Shown here: positions 23,119 to 35,314 of the stretch, piece by piece
Layout of the letters: each line of letters starts with the position of its first letter
How positions within the stretch are numbered: the stretch's first letter is position 1
Assembly: GCA_030685235.1 (NCBI GenBank)
Contig: MU839100.1
Coordinates: 248,001 to 312,000 of the forward strand
Length of the DNA: 64,000 bases
Source: Copromyces sp. CBS 386.78
Lineage: Eukaryota > Ascomycota > Sordariomycetes > Sordariales > Sordariaceae
Direction of reading: 5' to 3'
Position numbers and translations under genes: made by a program
The notes under the pieces: model-generated
What the model was told of the DNA's origin: nothing
Database searches by the model: none
Seen by the model: the letters and a program-made list of their open reading frames with translations, nothing else

Positions 23119-24693
23119 ATGTTAAGATCTCCAGCGACTCCCGCACTCAAGACAGTGCGTGGCTTCCACAACACCCCGGCTGCATCCGGCGATGAGGACT
23201 CCGACTGCTGCCTCTCGCCCGACCCCCGTAGGGGATTGACAACCAAGAGCAGCAGAAGTACGCTCATGGTCGACGATGTTGTCAGTGCCAATTGCAGCCC
23301 GGCTTTGAGGCCCGTTGTTTCGCCCGCCATGAGTGGAATCAGCATGCTACGGATGCACCAGGATCTTCAGGCCCTCAGCCTGGACACTGCTGCCTCTTCA
23401 CGTGCGAGCTCCATGACGTCGAAGCTTGGTCGTCGTGTTCTTTCTGGTGGCCTGGTCCGCCAAAGCGGTTACAAGCGCAGCAACAGCAGCGGCACCAGCT
23501 CCGGGGACGAGACGGCATCTGTGGCCACCGAGGCCTACGAAATCAACCTCGAGCACGGTTTTGCTGTCGATGGGAGCGTTACCACTACAATTGGATCTAC
23601 CGAAGCCGTGGAGATTAGCCCTGAGGGTGGTGTTGCCCGCTCGCAGAAGATGACTGCGAATGATTTTGAGCCCCTGCGGTGCTTGGGCAAGGGAACATAC
23701 GGCACTGTCCTGCTGGTGAAGCAACGTGCCACTGGTCGTCTGTTTGCGCAGAAGCAGTTCAAGAAGGCTTCCCTCGTCGTGCATAAGAAGTTGGTTGAGC
23801 AGACCAAGACGGAACGCCAGATTTTGGAAAGCGTCAATCGTCACCCTTTTGTGGTCAAGCTCTTCTACGCTTTTCAGGATCAAGAGAAGTTGTATCTTAT
23901 TCTTGAATACGGCCAAGGCGGCGAGCTCTTCACCCACCTGAACACCGAAAATATGTTCTCGGAGCCGACGGCGGCCTTTTACATGGCGGAAATGGTTCTT
24001 GCCCTGAGCCACCTTCATACCACAGTGGGTGTCGTCTATCGAGACCTCAAGCCCGAGAACTGCCTCCTCGACTCCGAGGGCCACCTTCTTTTGACCGACT
24101 TTGGCCTTTCCAAGGTGGCGGTCGAGTCTGAGGAGTGCAACTCGATGCTTGGTACCGTGGAGTACATGGCTCCCGAGGTTATCCAGGGCAAGAAGTACGG
24201 CCGCTCGGTTGATTGGTGGTCTCTTGGTGCCCTTGGCTACGACCTGATGACGGGCAACCCTCCATTCCGTGGAGGGAACAACGCCAAGATCCAGGAGAAC
24301 ATTGTCAAGCAGAAGCTCATCATGCCCTACTTCCTGACCGCGGAGGCCAAGGACCTGTTGACGCGGTTGCTGCGCAAGGATCCTGCTAAGCGTCTGGGCT
24401 CAAACATGCCCAAGGATCTGGACACTATCAAGAAGCACCGGTTCTTCCGCAAGATCGACTGGAAGAAGCTTGCCGCTCGTGAAATCGAGCCTCCTATTCA
24501 GCCCATGATTACGGATCCAGAGCTCGCCGAAAACTTTGCGCCCGAATTCACTGAGCTGAACCTCAGTCCAGTTGTTAGCCGTTTCGAGGAGCGATATGCG
24601 GCTGCCCATGCTAATGACGACCTTTTTGGCGGATTCAGCTTTGTTGCGTCGAACAGCCTCTTGGATGGCGATGGCTTTGGAATGCGCGTCTAG
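23119..24693 (+). CDS. AGC serine/threonine kinase, S6K/Psk1-like
   Basis: An uninterrupted 524-residue kinase. The first 180 residues are low complexity and serine-rich. The catalytic domain starts near residue 182: LGKGTYGTV is the glycine loop, and the ATP lysine is in FAQKQFKKA, where many AGC kinases read AxK. YRDLKPEN near 307 is the catalytic loop, DFGLSK near 327 binds the metal, and APE is near 351. The C-terminal AGC tail has a proline-directed turn-type site (NLSPVVS) and a hydrophobic motif FGGFSFVA near 503. The combination fits the S6 kinase/Psk1 group, downstream of TORC1 in fungi. The activation-loop site is unusual: SMLGT replaces the usual TFCGT. An Sch9-type kinase lies 8 kb away on the other strand. 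The leader has an upstream ORF. Confidence 0.88.
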   Translation: MLRSPATPALKTVRGFHNTPAASGDEDSDCCLSPDPRRGLTTKSSRSTLMVDDVVSANCSPALRPVVSPAMSGISMLRMHQDLQALSLDTAASSRASSMTSKLGRRVLSGGLVRQSGYKRSNSSGTSSGDETASVATEAYEINLEHGFAVDGSVTTTIGSTEAVEISPEGGVARSQKMTANDFEPLRCLGKGTYGTVLLVKQRATGRLFAQKQFKKASLVVHKKLVEQTKTERQILESVNRHPFVVKLFYAFQDQEKLYLILEYGQGGELFTHLNTENMFSEPTAAFYMAEMVLALSHLHTTVGVVYRDLKPENCLLDSEGHLLLTDFGLSKVAVESEECNSMLGTVEYMAPEVIQGKKYGRSVDWWSLGALGYDLMTGNPPFRGGNNAKIQENIVKQKLIMPYFLTAEAKDLLTRLLRKDPAKRLGSNMPKDLDTIKKHRFFRKIDWKKLAAREIEPPIQPMITDPELAENFAPEFTELNLSPVVSRFEERYAAAHANDDLFGGFSFVASNSLLDGDGFGMRV

Positions 24694-27103
24694 ACCAACG
24701 TGCTCTTACACTTGGTTGGAGAAAAAAAATCAGTTTTCCGATACAGTTTGGCATAATCATCAGGGCTGAGGTTGAGCCAAAAGAGGAGGACACTAAAGAT
24801 CATTCTCTATCTGGTTTTTGACTGGGATTTGGGAGTTAAGAAAGGTATGGAAAAGGTGTTATTTAGCCGGTGCGCCATGAACCATGGCAAAGGTACCGGC
24901 GCAGGAGGGAAAATGTAGTGGTGACGGACCAAAGCGATAACAGTGCTATGAGTTCAATCGGTCCTCGGTCCGTTTCTTTTTCTCATTTCTCGTTTCTCTC
25001 GTTTTTAATTGTTGAGTGTTCCATTCAGTTATGGACCAAGACAAATAGACAGCTCAGGCAATAGACACGGGTTCCGTGCCGTTGGATATCAAATGCTCGG
25101 TCATACATAAGAAGGGACTTGGAGCGTGTCTTGAAGATATCTCGCTTACCACCTTGGCGCAAAACAATCGCGACAACTCATTCCGATAGCAGACTTTTTT
25201 TTCTTTTTCTTTTTCTTTTTTTTGAGACTTGTCGATATAGGTTCAATGGACGCACGTCCTCTCAATCGTCAATCGTCAGTCCTTCTTCACGATTTACCAG
25301 ACGCAACAAATCAACAACGCATTTTAGGTACTCAGCCACCACCAACACCACCACCGGCACTCACGCACATCAGCACCGCAGCTCTTAGCCGATAGCCTAC
25401 CGTCCCTGCCATCCAACCCCAACGCCCCGAGGTGCCCTCGACGCCCTCGGAACAAATCGGCCAAGAGCCGGAGACCGAAAAGGCCGCGCGGCTTTTGGGG
25501 CTTTCTAATGCTTACCTTAGCAGCTCTGCTCTGCTCTGCTCTCGGGTCTCCCCCTACGAAAGTCCGATTCGAAGCTCCTGCTACCAACCATTGGGGGTGC
25601 GAAGAACGCATGTACATAGGGCATATGCTGTCAAAAGAAGAAAAAGCATGGAAGATAACAAGCTTTAAGAGGACGGCAGTTGGGAATGGATGCTCGACAG
25701 GGATGGCACTTTACCTAACCTTGACTGTTCTACAGATGTAAATCAACTGTCAATGCCACTCTACATCTTGCTATCATATGCATTTCAGTCCTAGAAAACT
25801 AGTTGGTTCTATACGAGGGTGATAAAAAAAAAAAGCCTCACCTTACCGTATCGATGCGTGTACTTGTATGCTTAAACGCACAGAGAAAGACCGAAATGTA
25901 CCTTCTCTAAGTCAGGAGGGAGATTCTTTTATTGACACGTATACGGTATTATATGCATTACAGGTAGGCAGCTGTTGATACCACAGAATGGTCTTCTAGA
26001 TAGGTATGTGTGTTAAACACTCCTGTGTATCCGAATCTGGACTGATGATTTTTCGACACTTTTATCAGTGGCCCTTACCAATAGAAACAAAACAAAATGC
26101 CTGATGGCTCGGGCTGTGTGCTGTGCAACCACGTCAGCTGTAAGAGGCAGGTGCGGCCCGGTATGATACGGACTTTTTTCCGGTGGTGGTGCGGCTGTGC
26201 CTGCGCCGCCGTGGTGGTGTTGTAGAGACACACGGTTACCAACCTAAGTGATTGGTCAGACAGACTTAATCTTCTCTTTTGGGGTGAAATTTTCTGGGGA
26301 ACCAACGTACAACCTGGAGTTCTGAAACAATCGCTCTTGTGTAGCAAGCAGCAGCCAGCGTCTTTATTGTTTGTGATCCAGGTAGTACACCAGGAACCCA
26401 ACCGAGTTGAACCCTTTTCTGATAAGGTATGCAGACGGGAGGGGTACACGCACAGAAAAAAGCTGGGATGAGATCCCATGACAGGCCCCAAGTTCCCAAA
26501 TTCCTCAAGTTTCTCCTCGAGGACGGACTCTGCCAAGTGCGATAAATCGATTTGCATTCGCGTTCCAGCCATGGCTTGAATGGCTTGGAAAAGTTGTTGC
26601 AGCTGGCGTCGTTCGGTTCGCAAGTCAGCCATCAGCCATCAGCCATCAGCATGTGCGACGCCCTGCATTCCACATGGTATTCTGCAAGTCAACATCCACC
26701 CAAAATATGTGGTCGTGACCAAGGTATGTACATCGAATGTGATGTGCGCAAAGGAACGGCGAGGGACTCGTAATGGCTGACAAGCTACATATGAGCATCT
26801 GTGTGGCCTTGTCTTCTTTGAGACCACAGCTCCGCAGCTTCACATACGAGTATATGGATGGGTGTCTGCCCCCCACCCTCACGCCCGTCGTTGTCTCAAG
26901 ACTTCAACGACGTGACGGCTACTGTTTGAGTTGGTCATCATCCGAATACTCATGTAACTGTAGCCAACGCAAGTCTTCCTGTCGCCCAGGAACGCTACTT
27001 ACGATACTCTCTTTTACAAAGCTCCTTGAACCTTTGTGTAAATCCTGCTCTATATCTTGCCGACTTGAACATACCGTATCCCACAAACTTATCGACCTGA
27101 ACC
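24694..27103. other. Intergenic region, 2.4 kb, between the kinase and the DOMON-b561 gene
   Basis: This stretch should contain the kinase 3' end (the first few hundred bases have T- and A-rich runs at 25197-25220 and 25826-25836) and the promoter of the DOMON gene. A short tandem repeat of CAGCCAT-type units lies at 26625-26648. One minus-strand frame that starts at 26632 begins like an amphipathic coiled coil but could not be extended into a gene. No RNA gene was recognised. Confidence 0.5.
26625..26648 (+). repeat. Short tandem repeat, CAGCCAT units
   Basis: Three clean 7-bp units of the type CAGCCAT and a partial fourth lie in the intergenic stretch. Function unknown; probably a minor slippage repeat. 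Confidence 0.7.
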
Positions 27104-28556
27104 ATGAAGACTATCAGAGGGTCGTTGTTGGCCTCAGGGCTGATTGGTAGGTCCAATCCCAGCCTCATCACATCTTCTCACCCACGAACGGTCTGATACT
27201 CATGATGGAAACAAAATCTTGCAGCCAGCAATGCTGTCCACGCTACCACACCCAAATACTGCGCCACCGGTGCGGACAATGTCTGCTTCCGGTTTGGCAT
27301 CCCCCAATCATCGGCCGACTCGGGGTCCGGTAACATCTATTTCCAAATCCAGGCACCATCTACATACTCGTGGGTAGCACTTGGCACGGGCGATCAAATG
27401 AAGGGCTCCAGCATGTTCGTCATGTACCAAGATGGGTCGGGTAACCTGACGTTATCACCCCGTCTGGGCACCGGGCACTCGGCGCCCAAAGAGGACACTA
27501 GTTCATCGGCAGCAAAGTTGGGGCTGCTGGCGGGCAGCGGAGTCGTGAACGGCGTCATGACTGCCAACGTAGTCTGCCCAAACTGTGAAAGTTGGAACGG
27601 AGGCTCGCTCAGCCTGACGGACACTGCGTCGGAATGGATTGCTGCGTGGAAATCAGGGTCGTCTCTGGCAACCGCGAGCAAGAGCGCGAGCATCACTCAG
27701 CATGATGATCATGACCAGTTCCAACTTGACCTCACCCAGGCGACGGTTTCTTCCGACACCAACCCGTTCCTCGAGGCAGACACTGCAGACCCGGGAAGCG
27801 GAAGCGGTGGTGGAAGCATCGGAGGCGGAGGTGACAGCGATAATCCTGGAGTTGTTGTAGGACCTGGCAACCCATTCGGGCCTGTTGGCGGCGGCAAGCG
27901 TAGGGATGGGGCTTTGGTTGCACATTCTGTCATCATGACGGCCACCTTTGCGGCTCTCTACCCCTTAGGCTCCATGCTCATGCCTCTGATCGGCAGCTGG
28001 ATTGCCCACGCAATTTGGCAGAGCGTTGCCTTTGTGTTGATGTGGGTTGGCTTCGGCCTCGGTGTCCGTGTTGCACAAGACAGGAATATGGTAAGTAAAC
28101 CGCTGGCTCTTGAGAGAACCTCACAAGTTGAACAACCCTTGCTAACGAGTTCGCCAAAAGCTCTTCAACAACACTCATACCAGGCTCGGAACAGCCGTCG
28201 TATTCCTCCTCCTCATCCAGCCTGTCCTCGGAATCATGCACCACAAGTACTTCCTGAAGTACCGCGAGCGCGGTGTGATCAGCTATGCTCACATCTGGTG
28301 GGGTCGTATTCTCCTTATTCTGGCCGTCGTCAACGGTGGCCTCGGACTCAAGCTCACCAATGCGGGCAACTCGGCTGTCGTTGCCTATTGTATCATTGCT
28401 GCCGTCTGTTTTGGTATCTACGCCATTGTCAAGTCATGGGCAGTGGTTCGCCGCGGCCGTCAACAGGGCCCTCATTTCCGCAAGAGTGATAACTTCACTC
28501 ATAAACAGCGATATCCAGTTGGTCGACAACCGTATAGGCCAAGGAATCGGGTATAA
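27104..28556 (+). CDS. Secreted-facing DOMON cytochrome b fused to cytochrome b561 membrane domain
   Basis: Three exons, 27104..27146, 27225..28090 and 28161..28556, give 434 residues. A signal peptide ends near residue 20. The DOMON domain (about residues 22-190) resembles the heme domain of cellobiose dehydrogenase (AA8): ALGTGDQMKGSSMFVMY supplies the likely methionine ligand (Met73), and QHDDHDQF near residues 170-177 the likely histidine ligand. A glycine-rich linker (about 205-240) leads to a b561 domain with five hydrophobic helices. Its histidines lie in VAHSVIM, IAHAIWQ, MHHKYF and SYAHIWWG. The tail is basic. Such proteins carry electrons across the plasma membrane; ferric reduction or electron delivery to extracellular oxidases is plausible, but the partner is unknown. 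Confidence 0.88.
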
Positions 28557-29366
28557 GCGACGGAAGAAGGAATGAGAACGGAGCGGCTATGGTAAGGCTC
28601 GCTTGGAGAGAGAGACAGTCGACAATGTTCGGTGGTTGTCTTTGTGCAGGCTTGGGGACCATGTGATGATTTGAAAGATAGCATTTACAGACAGAGGATC
28701 GTGTTTGATAAGAGATGGGATGAAGGCTACGGTGATCCGATAGGGGGGGTGGTAGTGGTTTCGGCTTGCGCTGATTTCAACACTGAACGTGTACAGAGTT
28801 GCACATAGACAGCAATTCAAGAAGAAGAAAAACAGAAACAATGTATAGCTGTAATGAAACACGAGCTTGAGTTGATGTCAGTGATGGAGAGAACAAAAGT
28901 GGAAGTTGACTTTGGACCGCATGTCGAACTAAAGAGTGGAGAACTGGGGATGTCTCCACTCACCACCCGGGCTTCTCCTCATCAAAAGTCAAAGCTTGAG
29001 GTTCTGTCTTTCGTTTTGCGATGTTGACCAGTGTACCGCTACCGTTAAACATGTCGATATTGGAGATTCTCATAGGGTAGCCTACTGGATTCAAAATCAT
29101 GCCAAAGATTCCATGCTTTGAGTTTATAGCGACTGTCTAGAGTGAAAGGAAAAACAGCTAAATCACGTGACAGCTCCGGCGTTTGTACCTGCTCTGGCTC
29201 ATATGGGAGGGGTGAGAGAGAACGTCCGTGCACGCCGGACCCGAGAACCTCCAATGGATGTCCAACCGGGATATTTTGAAAAGTCTCGCAAGCAACGACC
29301 TCCACCGTGACCTTCAGTTCGCTACCTCTCCTCGCAGCGTCACGTATCTCGCCCAGCACATTCAAT
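28557..29366. other. Intergenic region upstream of atp14
   Basis: An 810-bp spacer holding the 3' end of the DOMON-b561 gene and the promoter of atp14. Small frames on both strands look non-coding. Confidence 0.5.
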
Positions 29367-30332
29367 ATGCTCTCCCGGACTTCGGTACGTCTTTTTTCCT
29401 GGGCGACTGCCGCAGTCGATACCGGGTCGCAGCTCGGAATCAAAACACCAAGGCTGGCCGACAGCAATGGGAATCGGAATCGGACAATGAGCTAATCAAA
29501 CGCACAGAGCGCCCGCCAGGCCGTCGCGGCCGTTGCCCGCCTTGCCCGCCCCCAGATGAGGACCTTCATCGCGCCCACCGTCTCGCGGAGAGGTACGTCT
29601 CTTTCTCTCTCTTGCCCAAACACTTTGGACACCCTCGGGTCGACGGATAGGTTGGATAGCTCCCGGCATGGACGACGACTAGCGTACGATACCGTTCCGA
29701 CTCCGTGATGGCGACTTTACGATACCTCCCGGGATAGCTCGGTCACAACACCCGACTAGCTTTGTGCAAGACCACGACGACAACACCCTTCACCTCGACT
29801 CGATGATCGATGCATGCCGATGCCAGCAACTCGATAATACAAGCGCTCACTGTTCTCATACACGATCCGCGATCCTGTCCTCTTGCTCCGCCATCGATAT
29901 CCTCCTACCCGCCTCGCCGCACATTGCCCGACAGCTCGTCCAACCTCTCGTGGCCCCGACACAAAAGCAGCCGACCTATCCATCCATTCGTTCATACGTC
30001 CGTCCGTCCGTCTGTTGCGCTCTTGGTTCTGACATCATCTGTCCCTTTTCTTCTATCTAGCCGACTTCGTCCAGGAGCTCTACCTCAAGGAGCTCAAGGC
30101 CTACAAGCCCATCCCCATCAAGGAGTCCGACTCCGTCGGTCACGTTGCCACCTTCTCGCTCCCCAAGACCCCCAAGTCTCCCGAGGAGGCCGACCTCGCC
30201 TCCAGCCTGAAGGAGTACGAGAACATGGCCGTTGAGGTTGAGGGCCAAGAGGGCGCCGATGCCTCTGCCCCCGCCGCCGTTGTCGAGGACTGGCTCGTTG
30301 AGGAGGAGGAGGAGGAGGGTGCTCACCACTAA
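29367..30332 (+). CDS. ATP14: Mitochondrial ATP synthase subunit h (Atp14)
   Basis: Subunit h is part of the peripheral stalk of the mitochondrial F1Fo ATP synthase. Three exons, 29367..29384, 29508..29592 and 30061..30332, encode 124 residues. The first exon gives only MLSRTS. The presequence runs from there through SARQAVAAVARLARPQ and MRTFIAPTVSRR, basic and amphipathic, as expected for a matrix-targeting signal. The mature part starts ADFVQELYLKELKAYKP, which is diagnostic for Atp14, and ends in the very acidic tail EDWLVEEEEEEGAHH. The second intron is long for this window (468 bp) and pyrimidine-rich. All junctions are in phase. The next gene downstream is sch9, convergent and 2.2 kb away. 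Confidence 0.93.
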
Positions 30333-32515
30333 GCGACTCGTCTTGTCTCGTTCGGTACTCACTCGTTACTTCGCTCCCGATCATCCAATCCAGACAGCAT
30401 TTAAACTCAGTCTCTGCGAAATAGACCCAAATTCGAGATTTTGAGAAAAGAAAGGAGAGGACGGAATAAAGTCTACGAGAAAGATGGAAACAGGTGTTGC
30501 GATCGATCGATACCCCCCGGCCAGCCAGTGTCTTGATATATCCCATGCGCGGATCACCCCGTCAATTCCAGCCTCTCCTCCATCAGCTCTCAATTTTGTG
30601 CCAACTAACGACACGACATGGGCTTGATGACAGTCTAACGATGCTGTGCGCATGTTTCACATGGCGCTCGCATGACTGGAGAGGAACCTTTTGGCCATTA
30701 CTGGATGAACGAAAACAGCCCCGTGTTGTGTGTAGAGGAGTAAATTCCGTGTATAATTTCCAATCCAGAGTATAAGCAGTCATGGGCCCACATACGACCC
30801 TATGTGATAATTCATCCTTCACCCCATTTGATACCTCTCAAGCCCTCTGAAACCAAACCACGTAACAACTATCAAGTAACTGAGACAGGCTCGTCCGATC
30901 AACCGACGTTTTATCGGGGCATGATCAACCAAGTAACTATCTCGCTCTTTAGTTACTTAACCTTAAACTGCGGTCTCATATCTATCATCATAATCCTGTC
31001 TCCCTCTCCGTCAGACATAAGGTATCTCCTCTTCCGTGCCCCTCTCGGCTAACACCTCCTGCCTTCACGGCTCACAGTTCATCCCAACACCGGTGATTTG
31101 AGTATAGTGGGTACCCGAAATATTATCATCATAAGCCCTTCTCATTCTCCTCATCCGTAAAGGTATCTGTGATTGGCACATGCGAGCGAGCACGCACCTG
31201 TCAGAGCCTTGTGTGACCATTCGAGATCTTTGGTTTTCCATCCTATCTGTGCTGTCATCGCAGAAGCACAGAAGAACCCCTACCTACCTACCTATTCCAT
31301 CCAGTCTAGTGTAGACTAGATCCCTCTTTTTTTTTTTCTTCATCGTGAATACAATATTACTTCCCTCTGAACTTTGGGATACGCCAGCCAGCCCATGATC
31401 AACGTGATGTGACATTACTTACCCGTAGAGATATCAAATACCTTTTCAGAATCCTAAAGAAAGAATCTGCGGCCTTGTAAGAAAAGGAAAAACATTCAAC
31501 AGATAGTGTGAAAAGGTGGCTGTTTATATTGTACTGCCTCTTTATAGTCAGTCCCAAACTACCTACTTTACACACTCGAGGTCATCATACCATTAATGTT
31601 CTTCCGTGTAATCGTTCTGCCTCGACCTTCACATGATTACTATTACTTCACTTCGTTTCCTTCTTATCACTAGAAGCTAACTATTATTCCACAACCCACA
31701 ATCCACACAAGCAGACACAAACACACGACACGCACTGGATGCCCCTGGCTGACTGACAAGAAACTAACTGCTCGGACAACTGATTGTTTTCGTGATAATC
31801 CAATCCAATCTCTGCCCGTTCTTGACGAGCCAAGTGTACTCAGTACTCGTGTACTCGGTCATGCAGGTAACGCTATGTTGATGGGGAAAAAACAATGATC
31901 AAACTTCTCCGTACCACTTACTCACTCACACCCACCACATAGCTGCCCATATATGTATACTGATGTTTGTTCATCTCATCAATCCTGACAGGGTACAATA
32001 ATACGGATCTCCAGACGTCTCTCCCCTTCGTCTGCCCACGCCCCAAAAACAGAAGCTTTTATGACAAACAGCAACAAATAAGCGAGGACAATAATCAAGC
32101 GCAAAACCACGCTTCACACCAAAAAAACTACTCGACCCGCTGCCTTCGAACCACTCCCCTTTCTTCTTGTTTTTAATCGTTGTGTGCAATGCAAACTGGT
32201 TGGAAACACCCAATCAAGCAACCGCCGTTAACGCCCCGCCTTAAAGTGTGCTGTCCAGTTTCAAGCCAAACACCCGAATAGTATACCGATTTGTGTGAGA
32301 ACCGCCTTTTTGTTTTGATCAAAAAAATGCATGTTTTGCCATAGTGGTGGTGCTCTCGTTGAAGTCATCATCAACAGAAAAAGGAATATCTTCTCTTTCT
32401 TATACCACTACCATATCTGAAGCCGGGAAAAAAGGGGGTAATACATCGAAGCCAAACAACAGACAGGAAAAACAACTCTGCCGCAACAAAGAAGGGCTTG
32501 CGTGGCATGGGCCAT
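30333..32515. other. Convergent intergenic region between atp14 and sch9
   Basis: About 2.2 kb with no supported gene. It contains a CCTA tetranucleotide tract (about 31280-31296), a T-rich run at 31327-31339 and generally AT-rich DNA from 31.4 to 32.5 kb. The 3' ends of both flanking genes should be here. Confidence 0.5.
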
Positions 32516-35302
32516 TCAAGGGTCGAAGTTGGTTCCGCCAAACATCTGGTCTTCAGTCGTGTTAGACTTAACGACACCGCTCATCCGATTCTCGGCTCGT
32601 TGGCCGGCCGCATGTACGTCATCCCAATCATCTGTCCTCCGGCGATCCGCGACGTCGGCCATTTCATCGTCCTCGTATCTGTGGTAAGAACGATCGTGCA
32701 TGTTTTCTTCAAGCGCGCTTTCGTCAACGAAGGTGAAGCCTTGGAAGTTGGCCTGTACCGAAGGCGAGAGCGGAGTAGACGTGGCATAGCCTCTGGCCAA
32801 CGCAGCTGCACGCTCATTGAGCGATCCATTCGCGTTGAGCGCATTGGTGAATTCGGGGTCAAAGTATGACACATCAGTGTCACTCTTGAGTTGCGGCTTG
32901 AAAGGCGGTGTGATAAGCTTTTTGGAAAGCGCAACCCAGTCGATATCGGCGAAAAACGCATGCCTCTTCAATTCCTCGGCATCGTCGGTGGCACCAAGGC
33001 GGTGCTTGGGGTTTCGGTTTAGAAGTCCCTTGACGAAATTTCGGCCTTCCAAAGAAAGTGTGTCGCGCGGGAATCGAACCTTGCCAAAAGCAATGTTCTT
33101 GTACATCTGTTGGGTGTCCTCAGCGTAAAATGGACTCCAGCCGCAGCACATCTCGAAAACAAGAACGCCCAGAGACCAAAAGTCGACCATCTTGGTATAA
33201 CCGGCTTCATCAAGAAGAACTTCAGGTGCTAGGTACTCGGTTGTACCGCAGAAAGTGTTCGTGGTGTCGTTCTTCGTCAGGTTGGCCTTGGAAAGACCGA
33301 AATCGCAGAGAGCGATGTGGCCATTGGCGTCCAGGAGGATGTTCTCCGGCTTGAGATCGCGGTATACAATGTCGTTTTCATGTAGGTGTTGGATCGCAAG
33401 AATAAGCTCCGCAATGTAGAACTTTGCGCGCTTCTCTTCGAACTTGCCGTCCTTCTGCAAGTGCCAAAATAGCTCTCCGCCTGACATGTAATCCGTCACA
33501 AGGTAAAGATCCGATGGTGTTTGGAAGGAAAACTTCAGCCCCACAATAAAAGGCGAGTCGGACATGGCCGTACGGACCAAGATGTTGCGCTCGCCCACTG
33601 TGTGTGCCACCTCTTTCTTCTGAACAATCACCTTCTTGGAAAGGACCTTCATGGCGTAGATCCTACCCGTATCCTTCTTCCGAACCTGGTACACCTGACC
33701 GAATGTGCCTTTTCCAATGAGTCGGAGAATCTGGAAGTCCTCAGGGCCAAAATGCTTCTGTTCGGCTCTTTGGTAGAACGCTTCGACATAGATCTCGCCC
33801 GTCGGCGCATTTTCGGCCATCGTGTCGGCATGGCCTTGCAGGGGAAACCAACCTCGAATTGGCTCGCTCTTGTTGGCCTGGAAATCGACGTGACCAAGAA
33901 ACACCTCACCGGATGGCCCTTGGCCATATACGGAGATATCGACAAGCATGTCAGAGTCTACCACATCACTAATTACTGGTCAGCACCCCAAGCATAACCG
34001 TACGTATCAAGCTACTTACAAAACGGCCTCAGCGTCCCAGGTAGGGTTAGTGAACGACCGCCGGGGTTGGGATGAGTTGCGTCTTCGAAACGTATTGAAA
34101 TCGGTAAGGCTCGTGTTGCTGCTTTGCCGACTGCGCATGGGAATTGCCATTGGCCGGCCGGAGTCACTGCCTTGGCGTTGAATAGGGATTCCGCCCGTTT
34201 GGACGGCAGCAATTGCGGCGTCATCGTCATCCTCAACCGCACGGCGAGGGCCTGCCGAAATCAGCTCGCTCCGCTGGAAGACCACGACCACATATGGGTC
34301 CCTGCACCTTCTCAAACCCCGTGCCTCTCCGACCTTGATTGTAAGCTTGCCTCTCGATGCTGGCACTGAGCCGGAAGATGTGGAGGGTGTTGGTGTCTGG
34401 GATGCTGTGCGGCTATCACGCTCGGTACTTTCTTCGCTGTTCGTCCTGCTTGTCTCCTCGGGCCGCTTTTCCTCGCTTTGCGACGGTTGGGCGGTCGAAA
34501 GCGCACGTGTCGGGGTAGAAGCACCGCTCTTTGTAGCAGTCACATCTGTTAGCTTCTTAAGATGCGCAGCAGACGCAGACGGATAGGAAAGCTCTTCTGG
34601 ATCTCCGGAACCACCGCGCAACCAACTCGTGGAGTTTGGGACATTGGGGGCAGGGCTAGCAGGATTCGACAGATGAGGCGCGGGCACGCTCGATCCATCA
34701 ACTGTGGCCGTCAAGGGCGCCAGCAGTGACGACCTACGCGCAACACCGCTTCCCCTCCCACCGTCCGGCACACTCATTTGATGAAGGCTGGCTGGTCGTG
34801 AGTTTGGAGGAGGAGTAGCTCCTCTTGACTTCTCACTGCCCGCGTCGCCCTTGAAGTTGCGCACCGATGACCGTTGCGATGTGGGAGGGGTTGGGTATGG
34901 GTGCATCTGGTCATCTGCTGGCGGCGTGACATCTGCCACCGGTCCCAAAATCTCATGAGCTAGTAGAGGGGGTCCTTCGTCTGCCGAGGCACTGTGTGTT
35001 TCCGGTTCAACGGGACTCAGTGGAAGCCCAGGGCTGAGGCTAACCCGAAGAGGCTCCTCGGTCCGAGGCGCAACGGCTTCGGAGGCAGCTGTGGTTTGCC
35101 CGTTCGCCTTGAAGGGCAGGAAGCGCGAAAAGGAGCTTTGAGAACGAACCTGGTTGAAATAGCTCATAATGCCCGGCAACCGCTTGTCATGGAGATCAGG
35201 CTGCGGGGTTGCGACCCCTGAGCGTGGAGAGTCCAAGCCGATCTGGTCCGATCCGTCCTCCTCGGTTGCGGCAGGCCTGCTGCGCTTGTTAATATCTTCC
35301 AT
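32516..35302 (-). CDS. SCH9: AGC serine/threonine kinase with C2 domain, Sch9 type
   Basis: Sch9 is a main TORC1 target in fungi and controls growth, nutrient response and lifespan. Two exons, 34020..35302 and 32516..33968, give 911 residues. The first 310 residues are disordered. A C2-like domain spans about 317-480, from GKLTIKVGEARGLRRCRDPY through the intron junction AVFDVVDSD to VFLGHVDF. The kinase domain begins near residue 506: LIGKGTFGQVYQV is the glycine loop, IYAMKVL holds the ATP lysine, YRDLKPEN the catalytic loop and DFGLSK the metal site. TNTFCGTTEYLAPE is a normal AGC activation loop. The C-tail has SPSV-type proline sites, and FQGFTFVD near 835 is the hydrophobic motif. C2 plus AGC kinase is the hallmark of Sch9. 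The leader is long and has an upstream ORF ending 12 bp before the start. Confidence 0.95.
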
Positions 35303-35314
35303 GATGATAGAAGT

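Noticed and set aside
30788..30804. ACATACGACCCTATGTG recalled the start of Neurospora dispersed 5S rRNA genes
   Set aside because: The following bases do not continue as 5S rRNA; it is a short chance palindrome.
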